Assembly (NCBI GenBank): GCA_024643915.1
Contig: JAHEMB010000035.1
Location: 1-12,736, forward strand
Direction: 5' to 3'
DNA from: Rhodothermaceae bacterium
GTDB lineage: Bacteria; Bacteroidota; Rhodothermia; Rhodothermales; JAHEMB01
Length of the DNA: 12,736 nt
Shown: positions 7,212 to 12,736 of the stretch, piece by piece
Position numbering within the stretch: position 1 is the stretch's first letter
Layout: each line of letters begins with the position of its first letter
The notes under the pieces: generated by a model
The model's database searches: none
What the model saw: only the letters and a program-made list of their open reading frames with translations
What the model was told of the DNA's origin: nothing
Translations under genes and position numbers: made by a program

Positions 7212-8417
7212 TTAGATCAGCCCCAGCGCCCGGTCGAGATCTTCGAGCAGGTCGTCGCCGTCCTCCACGCCTACGGAGAGGCGGATGAGGGAGTCGTCGA
7301 GGCCTGTGCGGTGACGCTCCTCGGCGGGCACAGAGGCATGCGTCATCGAAGCCGGGTGCTCGATCAGGCTCTCCACCCCCCCCAGGCTCTCGGCGAGGGC
7401 GAAGACTTCAGTACCGGTCAGCACGCGGTGCGCTTTCTCCATGTCGTCGTCCGCGAGGGAAAACGAGATCATCCCACCGAAATCGCTCATTTGCTTTTTA
7501 GCGATCGCGTGGCCGGGGTCGGAGGCCAGTCCGGGATAGCGAACGCGGCCCACCTTCGGATGCGCTTCGAGGAAGTCGGCGAGGCGGCGGGCGTTTTCGC
7601 AATGCCGGGCCATGCGCAGGTGCAGCGTTTTAGTGCCGCGCATCGCGAGGAAACAGTCCATCGGGCCGGGGGCGGCGCCGGTGCTTTTGATCTGGAAGCG
7701 CAGCCTCTCCTCCCAGGCATCGCTGTTCGTGCAGACCGCGCCGAGGATCAGGTCGGAGTGGCCACCGATGTATTTGGTAGCCGAATGCATCACGAGATCG
7801 GCACCTAATTCGAGAGGCCGCTGCAGAAACGGGGTGGCGAAAGTGTTGTCCACGGCCACGTCCGCCCCCACCGTCTTAGCCAGATCCACCACGGCGCGTA
7901 GGTCGATGATGCGAATGAGCGGGTTCGTCGGCGTCTCAACCCAGATGAGCTTTGTTTCTTTCGTGAGGGCCTGCTCGACCTGCGCCAAATCGGTCATATC
8001 GACAAGGGAGAAGCGCAGGCCGAAGGGCTCGAAAACCTGTTTGAAGAGGCGGATGGTGCCGCCGTACAGATCGTTGTTGGCGAGGACGTGGTCGCCGGGC
8101 CGAAGCCCTTTCAGTATGGCGTCGATGCTAGCCATGCCGGAGGAGAAGCACAGGCCGTGCGCCGCCCCTTCGAGCGCGGCGAGATTGCCTTCGAGAGCCG
8201 TACGCGTGGGATTGCCGGCTCTTGAGTAGTCGTAGCCCTTATGCTCGTTCGGCGCCGACTGCACGAAGGTCGATGTCTGGTAGATGGGCGTCATGATGGC
8301 GCCCGTGGCCGGGTCGGGCCGCTGCCCTGCGTGGACGGCGAGCGTCCCGAAACGGAGGTGCGGCGCTTCCTGGCCGTTGCTAGCGGTTTGCTGATGGATG
8401 TCCTGCTGCTCGATCAT
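7212..8417 (-). CDS. PLP trans-sulfuration enzyme (cystathionine gamma-synthase / gamma-lyase family)
   Basis: Cys/Met-metabolism PLP enzyme of 401 residues, normal family length plus a ~20-residue polar N-terminal extension. Motifs in order: TLAVHAGQRPDPATGA (25-40), PIYQTSTF, YDYSRAGNPTRTALE (Y64 and R66 bind PLP phosphate of the neighbouring subunit), FSSGMASIDA, HVLANNDLYGGT, WVETPTNP, VAVDNTFATP, and HSATKYIGGHSD with the Schiff-base lysine K215. The C-terminal SLGGVESLIEHPASMTH is the signature of the cystathionine group. Sequence alone does not separate gamma-synthase (metB: cystathionine from an acylated homoserine and cysteine), gamma-lyase and related activities. It converges on the E1 gene with 9 bases between stop codons. 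No Shine-Dalgarno sequence precedes the ATG (bases before it are CACCCCCC). No other start in the first 40 codons fits better. Confidence 0.92.
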   Translation of the reverse strand: MIEQQDIHQQTASNGQEAPHLRFGTLAVHAGQRPDPATGAIMTPIYQTSTFVQSAPNEHKGYDYSRAGNPTRTALEGNLAALEGAAHGLCFSSGMASIDAILKGLRPGDHVLANNDLYGGTIRLFKQVFEPFGLRFSLVDMTDLAQVEQALTKETKLIWVETPTNPLIRIIDLRAVVDLAKTVGADVAVDNTFATPFLQRPLELGADLVMHSATKYIGGHSDLILGAVCTNSDAWEERLRFQIKSTGAAPGPMDCFLAMRGTKTLHLRMARHCENARRLADFLEAHPKVGRVRYPGLASDPGHAIAKKQMSDFGGMISFSLADDDMEKAHRVLTGTEVFALAESLGGVESLIEHPASMTHASVPAEERHRTGLDDSLIRLSVGVEDGDDLLEDLDRALGLI

Positions 8418-8436
8418 GGGGGGTGTTTGGAATCTG

Positions 8437-8474
8437 TAAAGAAAGAAACCCGAGCCCCTCTGTGGAGGCTCGGG
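8437..8474 (-). terminator. Intrinsic terminator after the TPR lipoprotein, upstream of the trans-sulfuration gene
   Basis: CCCGAGCC (8449-8456) and GGCTCGGG (8467-8474) form a perfect 8-bp stem with a 10-base loop. On the minus strand it is followed by GTTTCTTTCTTTAC, a good U-rich tail. It lies 40 bases past the lipoprotein stop codon and 31 bases before the next gene's ATG. It could also act as an attenuator for that gene. On the plus strand the following GTTTCGTTTC is a poorer tail. Confidence 0.65.
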
Positions 8475-8513
8475 CCGTTTCGTTTCTGGCGAAGCCTTGC
8501 AGGGGCGTGAAGA

Positions 8514-9725
8514 TCAATTCAGGTCGTAGCCGGCACATTCGGAGATGGACTCCGCCTTGTCCTGCTGGCCCGTCTGCACATAGGCGGAGAAGAGCGCCTG
8601 GCAGATGCCGCCTACCTCTCCCCCTTCGGCTTCGGCCAGGATTTTGGCCTTCTCAAGCGGCCCGACGGCCTGCTGGAAGAGGGAACGCCGCCGCTCGGCA
8701 AGCTGCTCCATCTCCTGCTCCATCTTCTGCACGTCAGCGGCGGCCATCGAGGCTTTCTCCGCGCGCAGCTTGTCGTCAAGCTCGGTCAAGCGCTCGTTGG
8801 CATCGACGGCTTTATTGACGTACGCGGCGCCCAGGTTGTACTGCGCATTGGCGTAGTCGGGGTCGACGCGGACGGCCTGTTCGAGTTGTTCGATGGCGCC
8901 GTCATAATCCTCCATCTCAAGCAAGAGGGAGCCGTAGTTATAGCGGTAAAGCTTGTTGTCCGGTTCGCGCGCCACGGCGTCTTTGTAGCGGTCCAGCGCC
9001 CGGTCGCTCATCCCGGCGGCGTTGTAAGCGTTGAGAAGCTGGGACTGCAATTCGACGTTGTCCGGATACTTTTGCGCGGCTTGCTCCAAAACCTCCACCG
9101 CATCGGTGCCCCGGTCGAAAGAGGCGTAGAGGCTGCCAAGCATGATGTAGGTGTCGGCATCGTCCTCGCCTTTGTCAATCGCCATTTCAAGCGGCTCGAT
9201 AGCCGGCTCCATCTGACCGCCCCGCATGAGTGCGAAAGCCTGGTTGACGTAGGGCGCGGAAGAGTCGGGGGCAATGGACGAGGCCAGGCCGAAGTAGCTG
9301 GCCGACTCGACAAAGCCTTCCTCGCTCTCGGCATTCGCCGCGCGGTTGAAGGCCTGCACGCCCCGGTTCATCTCTTTCGCATAAGCGAAGTCGATGGCCT
9401 GCTTGACCGTAGCATCCATTTCGGGATCGGCGGCGGCGGCGGCGCGGTAGGCCTCAATGGCCTGCTCGACCTGCATAATGTGCTTGTCGCGGTCGGGCGT
9501 GGCCTCGGCCTGAGCGAGCAGAATGTCGCCTTTGATGCGGAGGGCCTCGGCGTTCGCCGGGTTTTTCTCGAGCGCCGTGTTGATGTTTTCGAGGGCGCGG
9601 TCGTAATCCTTGTTGCGGAGATCGAGCTTGGCGCCTTCGACGTTCGGATCGCTGGAGCAACCGTTGGCGCCCATCAGCACGAGCCCGAACGTGAAAAGGG
9701 CCAGCCACAGGGAAAAACGTTTCAT
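8514..9725 (-). CDS. Tetratricopeptide-repeat lipoprotein
   Basis: Predicted outer-envelope lipoprotein of 403 residues. I start it at the ATG at 9725, giving MKRFSLWLALFTFGLVLMGANGC: a lysine/arginine start, a hydrophobic stretch and a cysteine at 23 in ANGC followed by SS, a type II signal peptide. An upstream in-frame start (9755) would add 10 residues before this signal and is less likely. The mature part has about six TPR-like units, for example KDYDRALENINTALEKNPAN, DDADTYIMLGSLYASFDRGT and EDYDGAIEQLEQAVRVDPDY. Near 305-350 a charged segment predicted to be a coiled coil (NERLTELDDKLRAEK to EMEQLAERRRSL) interrupts the last repeat, which then closes with VGPLEKAKILAE. Such proteins act as scaffolds for protein complexes; the partner is not visible here. 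It is divergent from the unknown protein/fahA pair and ends at a terminator. Confidence 0.85.
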   Translation of the reverse strand: MKRFSLWLALFTFGLVLMGANGCSSDPNVEGAKLDLRNKDYDRALENINTALEKNPANAEALRIKGDILLAQAEATPDRDKHIMQVEQAIEAYRAAAAADPEMDATVKQAIDFAYAKEMNRGVQAFNRAANAESEEGFVESASYFGLASSIAPDSSAPYVNQAFALMRGGQMEPAIEPLEMAIDKGEDDADTYIMLGSLYASFDRGTDAVEVLEQAAQKYPDNVELQSQLLNAYNAAGMSDRALDRYKDAVAREPDNKLYRYNYGSLLLEMEDYDGAIEQLEQAVRVDPDYANAQYNLGAAYVNKAVDANERLTELDDKLRAEKASMAAADVQKMEQEMEQLAERRRSLFQQAVGPLEKAKILAEAEGGEVGGICQALFSAYVQTGQQDKAESISECAGYDLN

Positions 9726-9952
9726 CGTCGTATCAAGTGTTTTTGAGAGGGGCAACCGAAAGGGCGGTGGGGAGACGGGGCCTCATGAGAAAGCCCGGTG
9801 CCTACAAACTAACACCCCGGTCCTCATCAAACAAGGCTGGATTGCGCCTGTTTCCCGTCTTTTCACTCCTTTCGACGAGGCACAGCCCCGAACGTCGCTG
9901 CCGCACCGTCGTATACGAGGCAGCCGTACGTTTCACGCACCGTTTTCCCACC
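9726..9952. other. Divergent intergenic region
   Basis: 227 bases between the lipoprotein and the unknown gene, where promoters for both directions should lie. The plus-strand frame is open upstream of 9953 as far as TTG/ATG-like starts near 9737. However, the encoded stretch is arginine-rich and shows no family resemblance, so I read it as untranslated. CAAACTA at 9805-9811 reads TAGTTTG on the minus strand, one base short of a TAnnTTTG element. I see no clear operator or hairpin. Confidence 0.3.
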
Positions 9953-10951
9953 ATGTCCTCGCCGACGCTACCTTCCACCAGCACATACGTTTTGCCCAGC
10001 CTTCGCGCTTTTCTCGAAGAGATCGTCGATTACGCCGGCCTCTTCCCCCCCGCCGGCCTCTCGCTCGATCACGCGATCCGCAATTTCGCACGGTACCGCA
10101 CGCAGGAGGAGGAGTGGATGCTCGCCCGCTTCGTTATTCCCGTTGCCCGGCTGATAGATCTTGAAGCGCACGATGATTTGTTTGAGGCAGCGCCCCCCAC
10201 TCGCTTTTCCGTCCTCGGCACCGGCGGCGATACGCCCGACGCTTTTTTGGCGCATCTGGAGACAGACTTCGAGGCCATCGCCACTTTCCACAAGCGACAC
10301 GCGGGACAGGTAGCTGCCGACGTGATGGAGGTGCGCCTCCCTGCCGCCTTGCTGATGTCGCCTGCATCCAGCCCGGCGTTCCTGAATAGGGTACAGGAAG
10401 CCGTCGAGCAGTCGCCCTTCGACCTGGCTCTTTTCTTCGAAGCGCCCCTCGACAAAGACTTTCGCCGCACCATTCCGGCCGTACTAGAAAACCTGGCAAC
10501 ACACTATGGTGCGCGAGCTTCGGGAACGGCTGTCGGTCTCAAGATGCGGACAGGCGGACTGGAACCCGACGCGTTCCCTTCATCGGAACAGCTGGCCTTC
10601 GCGCTCGCCGCTAGCCGAACGGCCGGCGTGCGTTTCAAGGCGACGGCGGGCCTGCACCATCCCGTGCGGCACTTCAACGACGGGGTGAACGCGACGATGC
10701 ATGGCTTTTTCAACGTCTTCGGCGCCGCTACCCTGGCCTTTGCTCACGACCTCGATGAAGGCACGATCCGTGAGATCCTGGAGGAAGAGGATCCCGCCAC
10801 CTTCCACTTCACCCCCGACGCTTTCGCCTGGCGCACGCTGGAAGTAGACGCCGCCACCCTGCGCCTTGCCCGCAACGCTTTTGCCATTTCCTTCGGCAGT
10901 TGCAGTTTTGAAGAGCCGCTTGAAGACCTGCGCGCCCTCAGTTTGCTCTAG
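9953..10951 (+). CDS. Conserved-looking protein of unknown function, paired with fumarylacetoacetase
   Basis: 332 residues from the ATG at 9953; no signal peptide or membrane segment, so probably cytoplasmic. I do not assign it to a named family. Motif-like stretches are DYAGLFPPAGLSL (25-37), EEEWMLARFVIPVARL (51-66), VEQSPFDLALFFEAP (151-164), GLKMRTGG (195-202), GVRFKATAGLHHPVRH (225-240), HGFFNVFGAATL (250-261) and ISFGSCSFEEP (312-322). Alternating strand/helix segments with R199, K228/K229-region lysine and the HH pair at 235-236 near strand ends suggest an alpha/beta barrel-like enzyme; this is inference. The frame continues 72 codons upstream, but that part looks non-coding and the first motif follows closely after MSSP. 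The fumarylacetoacetase gene begins 34 bases after its stop on the same strand with no terminator between, suggesting one transcript and a role near tyrosine/homogentisate breakdown. Confidence 0.75.
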   Translation: MSSPTLPSTSTYVLPSLRAFLEEIVDYAGLFPPAGLSLDHAIRNFARYRTQEEEWMLARFVIPVARLIDLEAHDDLFEAAPPTRFSVLGTGGDTPDAFLAHLETDFEAIATFHKRHAGQVAADVMEVRLPAALLMSPASSPAFLNRVQEAVEQSPFDLALFFEAPLDKDFRRTIPAVLENLATHYGARASGTAVGLKMRTGGLEPDAFPSSEQLAFALAASRTAGVRFKATAGLHHPVRHFNDGVNATMHGFFNVFGAATLAFAHDLDEGTIREILEEEDPATFHFTPDAFAWRTLEVDAATLRLARNAFAISFGSCSFEEPLEDLRALSLL

Positions 10952-10985
10952 ATTTCTCCTCACCCTCAGCCTTCAATCAAGCTAG

Positions 10986-12275
10986 ATGCCTGACGCCACC
11001 ACCGACGCCGCCCTTCGCACTTTCGTCGAAGTCCCCGCCGATTCTCACTTCCCGATCCAGAATTTGCCCTACGGCGTTTTCGCGCCATACCACGGCGCCG
11101 CGCCCCGGGTCGGCGTTGCGATCGGCGAACAGGTGCTCGATCTCTCCGTTTTGGAGGAGAAACGGCTTTTCGAGGACCGCCGCCTGCGGGCGCAGCGCCC
11201 GTTCTCGCACGCCTCCCTCAATCCCTTCATGGCCATGGGCCGCGAAGTATGGCGCGCGGCGCGGCAAACGATCAGCTACCTCCTGCGGCACGACACGCCG
11301 ACCCTCCGCGACGACGAGGCCCTGCGCCGCGAGGCGTTCCACCCGATCAGCGCGGTGCGCCTCCTCCTGCCCGTCGAAATCGGCGACTACACCGACTTTT
11401 ACTCCTCTAAAGAACACGCCACGAATGTCGGGACGATGTTTCGGGGGGCAGAGAACGCGCTGCAACCGAACTGGCTGCATCTGCCGGTGGGATATCACGG
11501 GCGCGCCAGCTCCGTCATCGTCAGCGGCGAGGCGGTGCGCCGCCCCTGCGGACAGGTCAAGCCCGACGACGGCCCGCCCCGCTACGCTGCCAGCCGCCTC
11601 CTCGACTTCGAACTGGAGATGGGCTTCTTCGTAGGCCCGGGCAATCCGCTCGGCGAGCCCATCGCCATCGGCGATACGGAAAAACACATCTTCGGCCTCG
11701 TGCTCGTCAACGACTGGAGCGCCCGCGACATTCAGAAGTGGGAGTACGTGCCGCTCGGGCCGTTCCTCGGCAAGAGCTTCGCCACGACCATCTCGCCCTG
11801 GGTCGTCCCGCTTGACGCTCTTGATCCGTTTCGCTTGGCGGGGCCGGCGCAGGACCCCGAGCCGCTGTCTTACTTGCGGGGAATCGCGCCCTGCGCATAT
11901 AACGTCCATCTGGAAGTGGGCCTGCAAACACCGCAGCTTGAGGCGCCTCACGTCATATGCCGTTCGAATCTCCGCAACCTCTACTGGAGCATGTGCCAGC
12001 AACTTGCCCACCACACTGTGAACGGATGCAACATGCGCCCCGGCGACCTGCTGGCCTCCGGCACCATCAGCGGCCCCACCGAAGACAGCTACGGCAGCCT
12101 GCTGGAACTGACGTGGCGCGGCACCAAACCGCTCACTCTGCCCTCCGGCGAGCAGCGCAAATTCATTGAGGACGGCGACCGCGTGGTGATGACGGGCTGG
12201 GCCGAGGGCGACGGCTACCGCATCGGCTTCGGCGAGGCAGCGGCCGAGGTGCTACCGGCCCACTGCGATTCATAG
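10986..12275 (+). CDS. fahA: Fumarylacetoacetase
   Basis: Hydrolyses fumarylacetoacetate to fumarate and acetoacetate (EC 3.7.1.2), the last step of tyrosine/phenylalanine catabolism through homogentisate. At 429 residues it is the size of the animal enzyme and very close to it. An N-terminal SH3-like domain (about 15-125) has HFPIQNLPYGVF. The catalytic domain has DYTDFYSSKEHATNVG, with D137 and Y139 for metal/substrate binding and the catalytic H144. It continues with NWLHLPVGYHGRASSV, RPCGQVKPDD, LDFELEMGFFVGPGN (two metal-binding glutamates), LVNDWSARDIQKWEYVPLGP (metal aspartate and substrate contacts), FLGKSF, HHTVNGCNMRPGDLLASGT and the C-terminal GDGYRIGFG. No key residue is missing. 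The homogentisate dioxygenase and 4-hydroxyphenylpyruvate dioxygenase genes are not in the window. The start at 10986 places the conserved N-terminus correctly. Confidence 0.97.
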   Translation: MPDATTDAALRTFVEVPADSHFPIQNLPYGVFAPYHGAAPRVGVAIGEQVLDLSVLEEKRLFEDRRLRAQRPFSHASLNPFMAMGREVWRAARQTISYLLRHDTPTLRDDEALRREAFHPISAVRLLLPVEIGDYTDFYSSKEHATNVGTMFRGAENALQPNWLHLPVGYHGRASSVIVSGEAVRRPCGQVKPDDGPPRYAASRLLDFELEMGFFVGPGNPLGEPIAIGDTEKHIFGLVLVNDWSARDIQKWEYVPLGPFLGKSFATTISPWVVPLDALDPFRLAGPAQDPEPLSYLRGIAPCAYNVHLEVGLQTPQLEAPHVICRSNLRNLYWSMCQQLAHHTVNGCNMRPGDLLASGTISGPTEDSYGSLLELTWRGTKPLTLPSGEQRKFIEDGDRVVMTGWAEGDGYRIGFGEAAAEVLPAHCDS

Positions 12276-12287
12276 GACCGGCGTCCT
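12274..12287 (+). terminator. Small hairpin at the fahA stop
   Basis: AGGAC (12274-12278) and GTCCT (12283-12287) pair around a CGGC tetraloop, overlapping the stop codon, followed by GTCATTTC. An alternative stem, GGCGT (12280-12284) with ACGCC (12296-12300), uses some of the same bases. Both are short and lack a U-run; weak terminator candidate only. Confidence 0.2.
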
Positions 12288-12430
12288 GTCATTTCACGCC
12301 TCCGCGATGGCAGATCGTGGTGCCAGTTTTTCGCACGCGTTGCCATTCTTGCAAGGGCTGCTCTGACGAAGGGAAAGACGATATCTCCATTTCTTGCCTA
12401 ATTGTCACACTCATCCCGGCTGGCACGGCG

Positions 12431-12477
12431 GTTGTTGAGATTGCGGGTGGCTACTCGATAGCGCTAACATCAACAAC
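12431..12477 (+). promoter_or_regulatory. Nested inverted repeat in the Hsp20 leader
   Basis: GTTGTTGA (12431-12438) is the exact reverse complement of TCAACAAC (12470-12477). Inside it GCTA (12450-12453) and TAGC (12459-12462) form a small inner stem around CTCGA. It ends 16 bases before the ribosome-binding site. No CIRCE element (TTAGCACTC-N9-GAGTGCTAA) is present. It may be a repressor site or an RNA structure in the 5' leader. The rest of 12276-12430 is comparatively AT-rich and holds no convincing gene. Confidence 0.4.
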
Positions 12478-12493
12478 ATGCAACCTGAAAAAG

Positions 12494-12499
12494 GGAGGT
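12494..12499 (+). promoter_or_regulatory. Strong Shine-Dalgarno sequence for hsp20
   Basis: GGAGGT, within AAGGGAGGTA, sits 8 bases before the ATG at 12508 and fixes that start rather than the in-frame ATG at 12478. It is the only convincing Shine-Dalgarno sequence before any gene in the window. Confidence 0.7.
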
Positions 12500-12507
12500 A
12501 TACTGCC

Positions 12508-12699
12508 ATGACCAACCTCATCCGTTTCTCCCCCACGAGTGACATGCGCCGCTTGCAGCGCGAGATCGATCAGGTCTTCGATACGTTCTTCCCCACGCGC
12601 AACGGCGACAACGGCAGCGAATCCGCCGTCTGGAGCCCGCGCGTCGATCTCTCCGAGACCGACGACCTGTACCTGATCCACCTACGCCGAACCCGATGA
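12508..12699 (+). CDS. hsp20: Hsp20 small heat-shock protein, N-terminal fragment with broken frame
   Basis: ATP-independent holdase chaperone family. The visible part is MTNLIRFSPTSDMRRLQREI, then DQVFDTFFP, and WSPRVDLSETDDLYLIHL, the standard amphipathic N-terminus and first strands of the alpha-crystallin domain in bacterial Hsp20 proteins. The next residues should resemble DLPGMTKDDL; instead the frame reads RRTR and stops at TGA 12697-12699, giving 63 residues against a usual ~140-150. In the frame starting ACG at 12684 the tail reads TPNPMTFAVVPDSLTPS, which faintly resembles the expected PGMT..F.V...D..LT with gaps. So the break looks like small indels, not a designed end. It lies in the last 60 bases of the window, so low-quality contig-end sequence is as likely as a real pseudogene. 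The start is chosen from the Shine-Dalgarno sequence. Confidence 0.75.
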   Translation: MTNLIRFSPTSDMRRLQREIDQVFDTFFPTRNGDNGSESAVWSPRVDLSETDDLYLIHLRRTR

Positions 12700-12736
12700 C
12701 CTTCGCCGTCGTTCCGGACTCGCTCACCCCTTCCTC

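Noticed and set aside
8886..9746. A 286-codon plus-strand frame opposite the TPR lipoprotein
   Set aside because: The minus strand has a lipoprotein signal and TPR repeats; the plus frame shows only repetitive hydrophobic/basic composition from the opposite strand.
9737..9952. A 72-codon N-terminal extension of the unknown protein before fahA
   Set aside because: The extension is Arg/Ser-rich without motifs, overlaps the divergent promoter region, and the conserved-looking sequence begins right after the ATG at 9953.
10977..12014. A 345-codon minus-strand frame opposite fumarylacetoacetase
   Set aside because: Antisense shadow: the plus-strand protein is textbook FahA from end to end, and the minus product is Arg/Ala/Val/Glu-rich with no recognisable domain.
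12380..12480. A CIRCE heat-shock operator upstream of hsp20
   Set aside because: No TTAGCACTC/GAGTGCTAA pair with a 9-base spacer is present; fragments such as GCGCTAAC and CACACTC are too divergent and wrongly arranged.
12317..12511. A 64-codon plus-strand frame with CHSCKGC, suggestive of a zinc-binding peptide
   Set aside because: It starts with GTG without a ribosome-binding site, runs through the Hsp20 leader hairpin and Shine-Dalgarno site into the hsp20 start, and lies in relatively AT-rich DNA typical of a regulatory region. The cysteines look like chance.
1..12736. Search for a defence island, CRISPR array, toxin-antitoxin pair, prophage, integron, tRNA or rRNA
   Set aside because: No regularly spaced repeats, nuclease/recombinase motifs, small overlapping gene pairs or RNA-gene sequences were found; the genes are core metabolism, signalling and envelope functions.

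Overview
The window is a GC-rich (roughly 60% or more by eye) bacterial chromosome segment. It is most likely from the Rhodothermota/Bacteroidota side of the FCB group. The evidence is a secreted protein ending in a type IX secretion (Por) sorting domain, the near absence of Shine-Dalgarno sequences before the genes, a fused E1 alpha-beta 2-oxo-acid dehydrogenase, and a PhoB/PhoR-like pair with FCB-type sequence. This placement is inference; there is no rRNA in the window. The first gene is cut by the window start and the last gene breaks down in the final ~60 bases, so the window may be a whole contig.

Layout, left to right. (1) The 3' part of a secreted CHRD-domain protein with a C-terminal sorting domain, + strand. 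(2) Alanine racemase, +, with no usual start codon where the conserved N-terminus requires one. (3) A two-component system, +: an OmpR/PhoB-type response regulator and a membrane histidine kinase. They are separated by a 278-base spacer holding inverted repeats that could form mutually exclusive RNA structures, plus a possible 28-residue ORF. (4) A fused E1 alpha/beta 2-oxo-acid dehydrogenase of branched-chain type, +. (5) Convergent to it with only 9 bases between stops, a PLP trans-sulfuration enzyme (cystathionine gamma-synthase/lyase family), -. (6) A TPR lipoprotein, -, separated from (5) by a good terminator. (7) Divergent from it, a conserved-looking protein of unknown function and then a textbook fumarylacetoacetase, +, 34 bases apart and probably co-transcribed. 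(8) The start of an Hsp20 small heat-shock gene, +, with a strong Shine-Dalgarno sequence and a structured leader. Its frame is lost early in the alpha-crystallin domain.

Functionally this is mostly core metabolism and envelope biology: D-Ala supply for peptidoglycan, branched-chain keto-acid oxidation, sulfur amino-acid metabolism, the last step of tyrosine breakdown, and signalling. I see no mobile element, CRISPR array, tRNA, rRNA or defence system. The points most worth a second look are the alternative-pairing leader before the histidine kinase, the uncharacterised protein paired with fumarylacetoacetase, the missing alr start codon, and the Hsp20 leader and frame break.
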